A stretch of 32,306 bases of DNA from Oscillospiraceae bacterium (GTDB lineage Bacteria; Bacillota; Clostridia; Oscillospirales; Ruminococcaceae). Location: assembly GCA_022791945.1 (NCBI GenBank), contig JAAVZY010000037.1:1-32306 (forward strand), given 5' to 3'. The notes under the pieces are model-generated. The model saw only the letters and a list, made by a program, of their open reading frames with translations. It was not told the origin of the DNA and made no database searches. Below, in pieces: positions 7,606 through 16,065 of the stretch. A program made the position numbers and the translations under genes. The stretch's first letter is position 1; the number at the start of each line of letters is the position of its first letter.

Positions 7606-8703
7606 TCAGACATTGAAGCGGAACAGAACCACATCCCCGTCCCGCATTACATAATCCTTGCCCTCCAGGCGGAGCAGGCCCTTCTCGCGGGCGGCGGCCA
7701 TGGAGCCGCTGGCCTCCAGATCCGAGAAGGCGATCACCTCCGCCCGGATGAAGCCCCGCTCAAAATCCGTGTGGATTTTTCCCGCAGCCTGGGGCGCTTT
7801 GGTGCCCTTGGTGATGGTCCAGGCCCGGCACTCGTCAGAGCCGGAGGTCAGGAAGGAGATCAGCCCAAGGAGGGAATAGCCTTCCTTAATAATCCGGTTC
7901 AGGCCGGATTCCTCCAGATGCAGCTCCTCCAGGAACAGCGCCCGGTCCTCCTGGGGCATGCCGGCGATTTCCGCCTCGATTTTGGCGCAGATGGGGAACA
8001 CCCCCGCATGCTCCTCCTCCGCGATGGCCAGCACCTCCTGGTAGAAGGGGTTTTCCTCCACCCTTCCGCCGGTGAAATCGGCCTCGCTCAGGTTGGCGGC
8101 ATAGATTACCGGCTTATTGGACAGCAGCTGGAAGCCCCGGACCAGAGCCGCCTCCTCCGGGGAGAGCTCCACGGAGCGGGCGGATTTCCCAGCCTCCAGG
8201 GCCTCCTTGATCCGGAGCTCCACGTCCAGCTCGGCCTGATATTTCTTATCGGATTTCAGCAGCTTGCTGGTCTTATCGATCCGGCGCTCCAGAAGCTCCA
8301 AATCCGCAAAGATCAGCTCCAGATTGATGGTTTCCACGTCCCGCCTGGGGCCGATGGAACCGTCCACGTGGACGATGGCGCCGTCCTCAAAGCAGCGCAC
8401 CACGTGTACAATGGCGTCCACCTCCCGGATGTCCGCCAGAAATTTATTGCCCAGCCCCTCTCCCTTGGAGGCGCCCCGCACCAGCCCGGCAATGTCCACG
8501 AATTCCAGCACGGCGGGGGTGAATTTGGCCGGATGGTACATCTCGTTGAGCTTATCCAGGCGCTCGTCCGGAACGGATACCACGCCCACGTTGGGCTCAA
8601 TGGTGCAGAAGGGATAGTTGGCGCTTTCCGCGCCCGCATTGGTCAGGGCGTTGAACAGGGTGCTTTTCCCCACATTCGGCAGGCCCACCATTCCTAATTT
8701 CAT
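7606..8703 (-). CDS. ychF: Ribosome-associated GTPase/ATPase YchF
   Basis: YchF (OLA1 family) is a cytoplasmic nucleotidase that binds ribosomes and prefers ATP over GTP. The 365-residue protein has the P-loop GLPNVGKST (7-15), the switch region [12 protein letters not shown], the [17 protein letters not shown] block and the C-terminal TGS-like domain ending in [15 protein letters not shown]. The start at 8703 is taken from the family N-terminus [10 protein letters not shown]; the frame opens 15 codons earlier without support. A strong sigma-A promoter lies 70-100 bases upstream. It heads the group ychF, trkA-like, trkA-like. Confidence 0.97.
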   Translation of the reverse strand: MKLGMVGLPNVGKSTLFNALTNAGAESANYPFCTIEPNVGVVSVPDERLDKLNEMYHPAKFTPAVLEFVDIAGLVRGASKGEGLGNKFLADIREVDAIVHVVRCFEDGAIVHVDGSIGPRRDVETINLELIFADLELLERRIDKTSKLLKSDKKYQAELDVELRIKEALEAGKSARSVELSPEEAALVRGFQLLSNKPVIYAANLSEADFTGGRVEENPFYQEVLAIAEEEHAGVFPICAKIEAEIAGMPQEDRALFLEELHLEESGLNRIIKEGYSLLGLISFLTSGSDECRAWTITKGTKAPQAAGKIHTDFERGFIRAEVIAFSDLEASGSMAAAREKGLLRLEGKDYVMRDGDVVLFRFNV

Positions 8704-8774
8704 AATCTGATCCAGTCCTTTCCACCCGGGCGTTTCCCCCGGAGGCATTGCCGGAACCTCCCGGCGTATCCGTC

Positions 8775-8803
8775 ATTATACACCATTGCCCGCTTTTGCG
8801 CAA
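8775..8803 (-). promoter_or_regulatory. Sigma-A promoter of ychF
   Basis: On the minus strand TTGCGC (8803-8798), a 17-nt spacer and a perfect TATAAT (8780-8775) precede ychF by about 70 bases. Confidence 0.8.
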
Positions 8804-8852
8804 GGGGGTATGAAGGCAGGGCCAGAGAGGCCCCGGGGCTTTCAGATTCCTC

Positions 8853-8881
8853 TTGCCAAACGGGCCGGAATGCGGTATTCT
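8853..8881 (+). promoter_or_regulatory. Sigma-A promoter of galK
   Basis: TTGCCA (8853-8858), 17 nt, TATTCT (8876-8881). It points rightward and lies 65 bases before galK, back to back with the ychF promoter. No clear operator palindrome is visible between them. Confidence 0.65.
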
Positions 8882-8945
8882 TAAAGGGTATACACAGGGA
8901 GAGGGCCCGCCCGTACCGGCCCGCCCAACGAAAGGAAGGATTGCC

Positions 8946-10259
8946 ATGGCAAAGCTGCTGTCCCTGGCGGACGCCCGGAGCCGGATTTCCTCCGGCGGCT
9001 GCGATCGGGACATCGCCCGCTATTATGCCTGCGGCCCCGAGCGTCCCGAACAGCAGGCGCATTACAGAAACCGCTTCCTGACTGCCATTGCCCGCTTTCA
9101 GGAGATCTACGGCGGCACAGCGGCGCGGGAGATCGCCATCTTCAGCGCCCCCGGACGGACCGAGGTGGGCGGCAACCACACAGACCATCAGCGGGGCCGG
9201 GTACTGGCGGCCAGCGTCAATCTGGACGTGATCGCCGTTGTCTCCCCCCGGCAGGACACCACCATCCGGGTCCAGTCCGAGGGCTACCCGGAGGACGTTC
9301 TGGACGCCGCCGACACCGCTCCCCGCCCGGAGGAGGCGGGAACCTCCCTGGCGCTCATCCGGGGCATCTGCGCCCGTTTTGAGCAGCTGGGCTATCACCC
9401 GGGCGGCTTTGACGCCTACACCACCTCCGACGTGCTCTCCGGCTCCGGGCTGTCCTCCTCCGCAGCCTTCGAGGTGCTGATCGGAACCCTGATCAACGGC
9501 CTGTTCTGCGAGGGAAAGGAATCCCCCCTGCGGATTGCCCAGATCGGCAAATACGCGGAAAACGTCTACTTTGACAAGCCCTCCGGCCTGATGGATCAGA
9601 CCGCCTCCAGCGTGGGCGGACTGGTGATGATCGACTTTGCGGATCTGGAGAACCCCCTGGTGCGGCAGGTGGACTTTGACTTTGCGGCCTCCGGCCATGC
9701 CCTGTGCATCATTGACACCAGGGGGAGCCATGCCGACCTGACGCCCGATTATGCCGCCATTCCCTCGGAAATGCGGAAGATCGCCGCCCACTTCGGCAAG
9801 GAGGTGCTCCGGGAGGTAGACGAGCAGGACTTCTGCGCTGCGATTCCCGCCCTCCGGGAGGAAGCCAGTGATCGCGCGGTCCTGCGGGCGCTCCACTTCT
9901 ACGGGGACAACCAGCGGGTGCTGCATGAGGCAGAAGCCCTGGAGCAGAGGGATTTCTCCCGCTTCAAGGAGCTGATCCTGGAATCCGGCCGCTCCTCCTT
10001 CTGCTATCTGCAAAACGTATACGCCCCCGCTCATCCGGAGATGCAGGGAGTGTCCCTGACCCTGGCGCTCTGCGAGCGGCTGCTGTCCTCCTGCGGGGGG
10101 GCCTGGCGGGTGCACGGCGGCGGCTTTGCGGGAACGGTGCAGGCCTTTGTCCCCAATGAGGCCCTGGAAGCCTTCTCCGCCGGCATCGAAGCGGTCCTGG
10201 GCGAAGGCTCCTGCCACGTCCTCCAGATCCGCCCCGCAGGCGGCTCCCGACTGCTGTAA
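8946..10259 (+). CDS. galK: Galactokinase
   Basis: Phosphorylates alpha-D-galactose at C1 with ATP, the entry to the Leloir pathway; cytoplasmic GHMP kinase. The 437 residues include an N-terminal extension of about 40 residues as in many Clostridia. The galactokinase signature is a variant, GRTEVGGNHTDH (70-81), where GRVNLIGEHTDY is more common. The GHMP motif SGSGLSSSAAFE (ATP binding) and the DQTASSVGGL block are intact. ATG at 8946 follows AAAGGAAGG; the frame opens further upstream without a ribosome site. It is the first gene of galK-galT-galE. Its TAA stop is followed with no gap by the T end of a palindromic element. Confidence 0.95.
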   Translation: MAKLLSLADARSRISSGGCDRDIARYYACGPERPEQQAHYRNRFLTAIARFQEIYGGTAAREIAIFSAPGRTEVGGNHTDHQRGRVLAASVNLDVIAVVSPRQDTTIRVQSEGYPEDVLDAADTAPRPEEAGTSLALIRGICARFEQLGYHPGGFDAYTTSDVLSGSGLSSSAAFEVLIGTLINGLFCEGKESPLRIAQIGKYAENVYFDKPSGLMDQTASSVGGLVMIDFADLENPLVRQVDFDFAASGHALCIIDTRGSHADLTPDYAAIPSEMRKIAAHFGKEVLREVDEQDFCAAIPALREEASDRAVLRALHFYGDNQRVLHEAEALEQRDFSRFKELILESGRSSFCYLQNVYAPAHPEMQGVSLTLALCERLLSSCGGAWRVHGGGFAGTVQAFVPNEALEAFSAGIEAVLGEGSCHVLQIRPAGGSRLL

Positions 10260-10808
10260 GAGCCTATTTCAGAATCTCTGCGTGCGGCGAAGGGCAAGAC
10301 CTCGAGGGCTCTGCCCTCGAGCTCCGCGGTGCGTCGTGAAACGACGCGCCTAGGAATTCGGTTTCGCCGAATTCTGAGATGCGCCGCTGGCGGCGCATCG
10401 TGGACGCGTCCCTTTGGAATCCCATTATTTTTAAGGGCGGAAAAGGGGTTTGGTCTGTACAGACTTCCCTCTCTCTGCCACGCAGAGGGTCTGATTCACG
10501 CAGTACGCTTTTTTCGTAAAGAAAAAAGCTCCACCCTGCGTGCGGGATACTCTCCCTGTGCCGCACCAGGCTTCTTACGCAGAACCCGCTCGGGACTTTC
10601 TGCGTCGCAGTGTCTGCGCCGCCTATGGAGCTGAATTTTTTCTTTACGAAAAAATGGGTAGGCGGGCGATCGTCCCTGCAAAAAGTACCAGCGAGGCAAG
10701 GAGTAACAAGTCTGTACAGACTTGTCCCATACCCCAAAAATTTACGGGTTCCAAGGGGATTTAATCCCCTTGGCGGAGCTCGAGGCAGAGCCTCGAGGTC
10801 TTGTCCCG
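10260..10808. repeat. Palindromic mosaic element between galK and galT, inverted copy
   Basis: Begins on the base after the galK stop with a clear T module (GAGCCTATTTCAGAATCTC, then TGCGTGCGGCGAAGGGCAAG). Then follow an A hairpin (about 10300-10321), the three G hairpins joined to half a B, C (10453-10464), GC-type D (10507-10529), half an F, AT-type D (10635-10655), a 20-bp C palindrome (10706-10725), B (10751-10773) and an A hairpin. E and H are deleted. The whole spacer of the gal genes is this element; no coding sequence is credible in it. Confidence 0.85.
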
Positions 10809-10835
10809 GCAAGCAATATAGAAAGGATGGCCCAC

Positions 10836-11831
10836 ATGGCTGAACTGAGATGGCACCCACTGACCAAGGACTGGATTATGATTGCCTCCAACCGGCAGAA
10901 CCGGCCCCAGATGCCCAAGGACTGGTGTCCCTTCTGCCCCGGCTCCGGAAATGTGCCGGATGACTATGAGGTGTTCAAATACGACAACGATTTCCCCGCC
11001 CTCTCTCAAAACCCGCCGGAGCCGGACGACGTGTCCAATGACTTTTTTAAAACCGCGCCCTCCTATGGCAAGTGCGAGGTGATCCTCTACTCCCCGGGCC
11101 ACACGGTTACCCTGCCGGAGCTCTCCGACGAGCATATGAAAAAGCTGGTGGATCTCTGGTGTGAGCGCTTTGAGGCCATGCGCGCGGACGAACAGATCAA
11201 GTATGTGTTCCCCTTTGAAAACCGGGGGGACGTGGTGGGCGTTACCATGCCCCATCCCCACGGGCAGATGTACGGCTACTCCTTCATTCCCAAGAAGCTC
11301 CAGCTGGAGACGGAATCCGCACAGGAGCATCTGGAGCAGACCGGCAGGTGCCTTTTCTGCGATATGCTGGAGCAGGAGCTTGCGGACGGGCGGCGGATCA
11401 TCTTCCGCAACGACCACTTTACCGTGTTCCTGCCCTTCTACTGCGAATATCCCTACGGGGTTTACATCTTCCCCAACCGGCACGTCCCCTATATGACGGA
11501 TCTTTCCCAGGAGGAAAAGGTTTCCCTGGGGCTCGCCATCCGGGACACCGCCGGTATGCTGGACGCCCTCTTTGACTACCGGTTCCCCTATATGATGTGC
11601 ATGCACAACGCCCCTGTAAACGGGCGGGACTATTCCAAGGATTTCCACTTCCACATTGAGTTTTTCCCGCCCATGCGGAGCGCGGAGAAGCAGAAGTTCA
11701 ACGCCTCCAGCGAGACTGGCGCCTGGGCCCACTGCAATCCCACCTGCCCGGAGGAAACCAGCAAGGAGCTCCGGGCCGCCTATGAGAAATACAAATCAAA
11801 AAAGACCTCGAGGGCGCTGCCCAAGGGTTAA
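10836..11831 (+). CDS. galT: Galactose-1-phosphate uridylyltransferase
   Basis: Transfers UMP from UDP-glucose to galactose 1-phosphate through a uridylylated histidine; HIT superfamily, cytoplasmic, second Leloir step. The 331-residue protein has zinc-type CPFC (31-34), the catalytic HPHGQ (140-144, nucleophile H142), a second CLFC motif and the C-terminal HFHIEFFPP block. Start 10836 is preferred because GAAAGG is nine bases upstream; an ATG at 10827 would touch that site. The last nine residues (KTSRALPKG) and the TAA are encoded by the A module of the next palindromic element (from 11802), so the original C-terminus has been replaced or extended. The conserved domain seems complete, so activity is probably kept. 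Confidence 0.95.
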   Translation: MAELRWHPLTKDWIMIASNRQNRPQMPKDWCPFCPGSGNVPDDYEVFKYDNDFPALSQNPPEPDDVSNDFFKTAPSYGKCEVILYSPGHTVTLPELSDEHMKKLVDLWCERFEAMRADEQIKYVFPFENRGDVVGVTMPHPHGQMYGYSFIPKKLQLETESAQEHLEQTGRCLFCDMLEQELADGRRIIFRNDHFTVFLPFYCEYPYGVYIFPNRHVPYMTDLSQEEKVSLGLAIRDTAGMLDALFDYRFPYMMCMHNAPVNGRDYSKDFHFHIEFFPPMRSAEKQKFNASSETGAWAHCNPTCPEETSKELRAAYEKYKSKKTSRALPKG

Positions 11832-11950
11832 AGCCGCAGGCTTTGACCCTTCGAGCCTCTGCCAAGGGGATTAAATCCCCTTGGCAGAGGCTCGGGGACA
11901 GCGTCCACAAGGTCTTGCCCTTTGTTCACCCGGAGATTTTGAACAGTCTC
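11802..11950. repeat. Short palindromic element overlapping the galT end
   Basis: Starts inside galT with an A module, continues with an I hairpin (11823-11851, one mismatch), then a perfect 41-bp palindrome (11853-11893) centred on a B module, and a closing A-like arm. It ends with a T module on the minus strand (GAGACTGTTCAAAATCTCC, 11950-11932) flanked by TAA at 11951-11953 region. It occupies almost the whole galT-galE spacer, leaving about 35 bases for the galE ribosome site. Confidence 0.85.
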
Positions 11951-11985
11951 TAAGATATACAAGCGGAAAGGAAGGAACCCTTATT

Positions 11986-12981
11986 ATGAAAATCCTGGTC
12001 ACTGGCGGCGCTGGCTACATCGGCTCCCACACCTGCGTGGAGCTGCTGAACTCCGGCTATGAAATTGTTGTTATGGACAACTACTGCAACTCCTCCCCGG
12101 CCTCTCTGGAAATCGTAAAGCAGCTCACCGGGAAGGATTTCCCCATCTATGAGTGCGATATGCTGGACGCGCCCGCCTTTGAGAAGATCTTCGCTGAGCA
12201 TCAGCTGGACGCGGTGATCCACTTCGCCGGCCTGAAGGCCGTGGGCGAGAGCGTTGCCAAACCCCTGGAGTACTATAACAACAACCTGACCGGCACGCTG
12301 AACCTGCTGTTCCTGATGCGCAAGTACAAGGTGAAGAAACTGGTGTTCAGCTCCTCCGCCACCGTATACGGCATGAACAACCAGCCACCCTTCCATGAGC
12401 AGATGCCTCTGTCCACCACCAATCCCTACGGGGCGACCAAGCTGATGATTGAGGATATGCTTCGGGATCTCTGCAAGGCGGAGCCGGACTGGAGCGTAGC
12501 CCTGCTCCGGTACTTCAATCCCGTGGGCGCCCATGAGAGCGGCCTGCTGGGCGAGGATCCCGCCGGAATCCCCAACAATCTGATGCCCTATATCGCCCGG
12601 GTAGCCGCCGGAAAGCTGGAGTGCCTGAGCGTGTACGGAGACGACTATCCCACCCCCGACGGCACCGGCGTGCGGGACTATCTCCACGTGTGCGATCTGG
12701 CGGAGGGCCATGTGAAGGCTCTGGAAAGGCTGCCGGAGATTCACGGCGCGGAGGCCTACAACCTGGGCACCGGCCAGGGCTACTCCGTGCTGGACATGGT
12801 TCATGCCTTCGAGAAGGCCAGCGGCCGGAAGGTGAACTATCAGATCGCCCCCCGCCGTCCCGGCGACATTGCCGAGTGCTACGCAGACGCTTCCAAGGCC
12901 AAGCGTGAGCTTGGCTGGGAGGCCCGCCGCGGCATCGATGATATGTGCCGTGATGGCTGGAACTTCGTCAAGAATAAATAA
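11986..12981 (+). CDS. galE: UDP-glucose 4-epimerase
   Basis: Interconverts UDP-galactose and UDP-glucose with tightly bound NAD, completing the Leloir cycle; extended short-chain dehydrogenase, cytoplasmic dimer. The 331-residue protein carries TGGAGYIGS (6-14), the catalytic Ser in SSSATVYG (about 123-129), YGATK (Y148, K152) and the RYFNPVGAH block for substrate binding. ATG at 11986 follows GGAAAGGAAGG. It is the third gal gene and is closed by a strong hairpin. Nearest upstream DNA is a repeat element, so it most likely depends on readthrough from galK-galT. Confidence 0.97.
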   Translation: MKILVTGGAGYIGSHTCVELLNSGYEIVVMDNYCNSSPASLEIVKQLTGKDFPIYECDMLDAPAFEKIFAEHQLDAVIHFAGLKAVGESVAKPLEYYNNNLTGTLNLLFLMRKYKVKKLVFSSSATVYGMNNQPPFHEQMPLSTTNPYGATKLMIEDMLRDLCKAEPDWSVALLRYFNPVGAHESGLLGEDPAGIPNNLMPYIARVAAGKLECLSVYGDDYPTPDGTGVRDYLHVCDLAEGHVKALERLPEIHGAEAYNLGTGQGYSVLDMVHAFEKASGRKVNYQIAPRRPGDIAECYADASKAKRELGWEARRGIDDMCRDGWNFVKNK

Positions 12982-12989
12982 TCCCCCTC

Positions 12990-13020
12990 CAGCCGCCGCA
13001 GGCTCGTCCTGCGGCGGCTG
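12990..13020 (+). terminator. Hairpin downstream of galE
   Basis: Perfect 13-bp GC-rich arms, CAGCCGCCGCAGG and its complement, around a 5-nt loop, eight bases after the galE stop. There is no T-tract, so termination efficiency is uncertain. The hairpin is unlike the repeat modules that follow it. Confidence 0.65.
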
Positions 13021-13027
13021 ATAGCCG

Positions 13028-13790
13028 AAGAGGGTATCTGCGTGGGGAAAAGACCTCGAGGGCTCTGCCCTCGAGCTCCGCGGTGCGTCGTGAAACGACG
13101 CACCTAGGAATTCGGCTTCGCCGAATTCTGAGATGCGCCGCTGGCGGCGCATCGTGGACGCGTCCCCTTGGATTCCCATCTTTTTAAGGGCGTAGAGGGG
13201 GTGGGGGTTTAAAGTCTGTACAGACTTCTTACTCCCTGCCTCGCTGGCATTTCCTTCGCGGTCGATCGCCCGCCTACCCATTTTTTCGTAAAGAAAAAAT
13301 TCATCCCCACAGGCGGCGCAGCACCTGCGACGCAGAAAGTCCCGAGCGTGTTCTGTTACGCTCATGCTTTCTGCGGGGAGGGGCTTGGGCGGCACGCACG
13401 GTATCCCTGCCATGCCCCCGACGTTCCTTCGGAACGTATGAGAGAGGGGACCGCCGTCGGACCGGAGGGACGACGGTGGTGGAAGGATTCCCTCGGTGGC
13501 ACAGAGCACCCCATCCGCACATACCGCTCGGAAGATCTGGCTCAGTTTGTACAGAGACCCTATGCGCCGCAGGAAGTCCCCCGCACGCAGGAGGGAGCTT
13601 TTTTCTTTACGAAAAAAGCGTATTGCGGGAATCAGACTATCTGCGTGGCAGGAGGCCGGAAGTCTGTACAGACTTACCCCTCCTTTTCCCGCCCTTAAAA
13701 AAGCCCTTCAAAATAATGGGAATCCAAGGGGAATCCCTTCCCCTTGGCGAGAGCGCGAGAGCAGAGCTCTCGCGACCTTGCGGCCTCCGC
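13028..13790. repeat. Palindromic mosaic element between galE and rsmA, full copy without cassette
   Basis: In order: partial T, A hairpin, three G hairpins (G3 about 13083-13103, G2 13107-13127, G1 13132-13153), half B, C (13212-13227), AT-type D (13280-13300), a damaged F, E (13421-13437), H (about 13451-13480), GC-type D (13597-13619), C (13660-13675), B (13724-13747) and an A hairpin of GCGAGAGC type. Left and right halves meet directly at a single E palindrome, which makes this the reference for the empty centre. No credible gene is present. Confidence 0.87.
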
Positions 13791-13843
13791 TGGGAGGCTT
13801 AATGAAACCGCCGCTTTCCGGAGCGGAGCAGGAGGATTGACAG

Positions 13844-14707
13844 ATGGAAAACATCGCCAGCGCGAAAGCGGTGAAGGAGCTTTGCGAACGCTATGGGTTC
13901 GCTTTTTCGAAATCCCTGGGGCAGAACTTTCTGATCAATCCCTCGGTGTGCCCCCGGATTGCGGAGCTGGGCGGCGCAGAGGGGGCCAACGTCCTGGAGA
14001 TCGGGCCCGGCTTCGGCGTGCTCACACGGGAGCTTGCCCGCCGGGCCAGGCGGGTGCTGGCAATCGAAATCGATCAGGCCGTTCTCCCGGTGCTGGACGA
14101 AACCCTGGCCGGGCTGGATAACGTCCGGGTGCTCCACGGGGACGCCCTCAAGCTGGATCTGGCCCAGCTCCTGCGGGAGGAGTTCGGGGACGCTCCGGCG
14201 GTGGTCTGCGCCAACCTGCCCTATTATGTTACCTCGCCAATGATCATGTCCCTGCTGGAACAGCGGCTGCCGATAGAGGCGGTCACCGTGATGGTTCAGA
14301 AGGAGGCCGCACTCCGGCTCTGCGCCCAAATGGGCACAAGGGCCTGCGGCGCGGTCACTGCCGCGGTGCGCTATTACAGTGAGCCCCGGATCCTGTTCCA
14401 AGTCTCCCGGGGGAGCTTCCTGCCCCCGCCCAAGGTGGATTCCTGCGTGATCCGGCTGGATCTCCGGAAGGAGCCGGGCCCTCAGGCGGCGGATGAAGCC
14501 CTTCTGTTCCGGCTGATCCGGGCGGCCTTCTCCCAGCGGCGGAAAACCCTGGCCAACCCCGTTTCCACAGGGCTTTCCCTGCCCAAGGAGACAGTGCTTG
14601 CCGCCCTTTCCGACCTGGGTCTGAGTTCCTCCGCCCGGGCGGAGGAGCTGACCCTTGCCCAGTTTGCGGCCCTCTCCGACCGCCTGGGAGGGCAGACCCA
14701 TGAATAG
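13844..14707 (+). CDS. rsmA: 16S rRNA dimethyladenosine transferase RsmA (KsgA)
   Basis: Dimethylates two adjacent adenosines in the 3' terminal hairpin of 16S rRNA late in small-subunit assembly. The 287-residue protein has the substrate-recognition start KSLGQNFL (about 24-31), SAM motif I LEIGPGFGVLT (about 48-58), the catalytic NLPYYVTSP (motif IV, about 124-132) and the SFLPPPKVDS block. ATG at 13844 follows AGGAGG at ideal spacing. Its stop overlaps the hemW start by eight bases, so the two genes form a coupled pair. Confidence 0.97.
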   Translation: MENIASAKAVKELCERYGFAFSKSLGQNFLINPSVCPRIAELGGAEGANVLEIGPGFGVLTRELARRARRVLAIEIDQAVLPVLDETLAGLDNVRVLHGDALKLDLAQLLREEFGDAPAVVCANLPYYVTSPMIMSLLEQRLPIEAVTVMVQKEAALRLCAQMGTRACGAVTAAVRYYSEPRILFQVSRGSFLPPPKVDSCVIRLDLRKEPGPQAADEALLFRLIRAAFSQRRKTLANPVSTGLSLPKETVLAALSDLGLSSSARAEELTLAQFAALSDRLGGQTHE

Positions 14708-15851
14708 CCTGGGCGTCTATGTTCACGTTCCCTTCTGCGCCGGAAAATGCCCCTACTGCGATTTCTACTCCCGCCCATACCGAAAGGCGGACGCGGCGGC
14801 CTATGTCAGAGCCGCCGCGCAGGATATGTCCCGCTTTCGGGATGACCGGTTCCCGGCGGACACCCTCTATTTCGGGGGCGGAACCCCCAGCCTGCTCCCG
14901 CCGGAGCTTCTGGGGGAGCTGATCGCCGCTGTCCGGGAGAGCTTCCGACTGGCTCCCAAAGCGGAAATCACGCTGGAGGCCAACCCCAACACCGTTTCCC
15001 CGGCCCGGGCAAGGCTGTGGGCGGCAATGGGGATCAACCGGCTTTCCTGCGGCCTTCAGTCCGCAGAGAGCGGGGAGCTCCAGGTCCTGGGCCGCAGGCA
15101 CACGCCGGAGCAGGCCGCTCTGGCGGTTCAGGCCGCTCTGGACGCGGGAATCTCCAATATCTCCTTGGATGTCATGCTGGGCGTTCCCGGCCAGACTGCC
15201 GAAAGCCTCCGCCGCACATTGGAATTTGCCTGCGCACTGCCGCTCACCCACCTGTCCGCCTACCTGCTGAAGCCGGAGCCGGACACGCCCTATTGGGACA
15301 GTCCCCTCCTGCGGGAATGCCCGGAGGAGGAGGAGCTGGCCGGGCTGTATCTGCGCACCGCCGCCTTTCTGGAAGAGGCGGGGTTCCGGCACTATGAGAT
15401 TTCGAACTTTGCCCGTCCGGGCTTTGAAAGCCGCCACAACCGGAAATACTGGCTCTGTCAGGAGTATCTGGGCTTCGGCCCGGGCGCGCATTCCTTCTTT
15501 GCGGGAAAGCGGTACGGTTATGCCCGCAGCCTGGAGGAATACATCTCCGCGCCGGGAGCGCGTCCCATTGTGACGGATGCGGAGGCGGGCGGTCTGGAGG
15601 AGCGGATCTTGCTGGGCCTGCGGCTTCGGGAGGGGATTCCGCTGTCCCTGCTTGAGCCGCTGGAGCCGGAGGCCCGGGCGGCATTTTTAAGGAAAGCCCG
15701 CCGCCTGGAAAGCGGCGGCCTGGCCCGCTTAAGCGAGCGGCTTTCCCTGACGCCGGAGGGATTTCTTGTTTCCAATGCAATCCTGGCGGATTTACTGGCA
15801 GTACTCCCGGAAGATGTAGGCACTTTGGCGAATCCTTCCTGTGATTTGTGA
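14700..15851 (+). CDS. hemW: Radical SAM heme chaperone HemW
   Basis: A radical-SAM protein related to coproporphyrinogen dehydrogenase HemN, now regarded as a heme-binding chaperone. The 383-residue protein begins with VHVPFCAGKCPYCDF, giving the cluster-binding C13, C17 and C20, then FGGGTPS and a C-terminal HemN-like domain. It lacks the N-terminal extension that true HemN enzymes have, which favours HemW. ATG at 14700 overlaps the rsmA stop; an earlier in-frame start lies inside rsmA. The gene ends 30 bases before a strong independent promoter. Confidence 0.94.
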   Translation: MNSLGVYVHVPFCAGKCPYCDFYSRPYRKADAAAYVRAAAQDMSRFRDDRFPADTLYFGGGTPSLLPPELLGELIAAVRESFRLAPKAEITLEANPNTVSPARARLWAAMGINRLSCGLQSAESGELQVLGRRHTPEQAALAVQAALDAGISNISLDVMLGVPGQTAESLRRTLEFACALPLTHLSAYLLKPEPDTPYWDSPLLRECPEEEELAGLYLRTAAFLEEAGFRHYEISNFARPGFESRHNRKYWLCQEYLGFGPGAHSFFAGKRYGYARSLEEYISAPGARPIVTDAEAGGLEERILLGLRLREGIPLSLLEPLEPEARAAFLRKARRLESGGLARLSERLSLTPEGFLVSNAILADLLAVLPEDVGTLANPSCDL

Positions 15852-15880
15852 AAAAATTAAGGAATCTTCCATGACAGCCC

Positions 15881-15909
15881 TTGACAGCCGGGGTGTCATG
15901 TACTAAAAT
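15881..15909 (+). promoter_or_regulatory. Strong sigma-A promoter for a candidate small RNA
   Basis: A perfect TTGACA (15881-15886), 17 nt and TAAAAT (15904-15909). The -35 box lies inside a 7-bp inverted repeat (CATGACA at 15870-15876, TGTCATG at 15894-15900) and next to a direct repeat of GACAGCC, which could be a repressor site. No gene starts within reach downstream. Confidence 0.75.
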
Positions 15910-15915
15910 AAAATA

Positions 15916-16065
15916 CAAAGAAAGGCAACGGATTCAGCCTGCCCCAGGGATGAGGCCCCAGCGCCTTTCTTTGTACCGCCAAAGCCATTTCCTGAGTTAA
16001 CATGACTCTTTTTCATATACTACCCCCCACTTTTAGCCAGGGCTTCCCGCCCTGGCTCCTTTTTT
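15916..16065 (+). ncRNA. Candidate small non-coding RNA (about 150 nt)
   Basis: The region between a consensus promoter and an intrinsic terminator has no convincing reading frame. Its 5' half folds into a hairpin with 13-bp perfect arms (TACAAAGAAAGGC at 15914-15926 and complement at 15963-15975) around a 36-nt GC-rich apical part, followed by a less structured pyrimidine-rich segment and the terminator. I could not match it to SRP RNA, tmRNA, RNase P or a known riboswitch. 6S RNA is possible in size and style but is not supported by sequence. The start of transcription is estimated from the -10 box. Confidence 0.55.

Noticed and set aside
10722-10835. Longer GalT starting at 10722
   Set aside because: The extra N-terminus is translated from module C and B DNA and has no ribosome site.
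15914-15975. Known riboswitch or SRP/6S RNA
   Set aside because: The hairpin lacks the conserved motifs I could check, such as the SRP GGAAGGAAGC region, and no gene lies downstream to be controlled. It is kept only as an unassigned small RNA.
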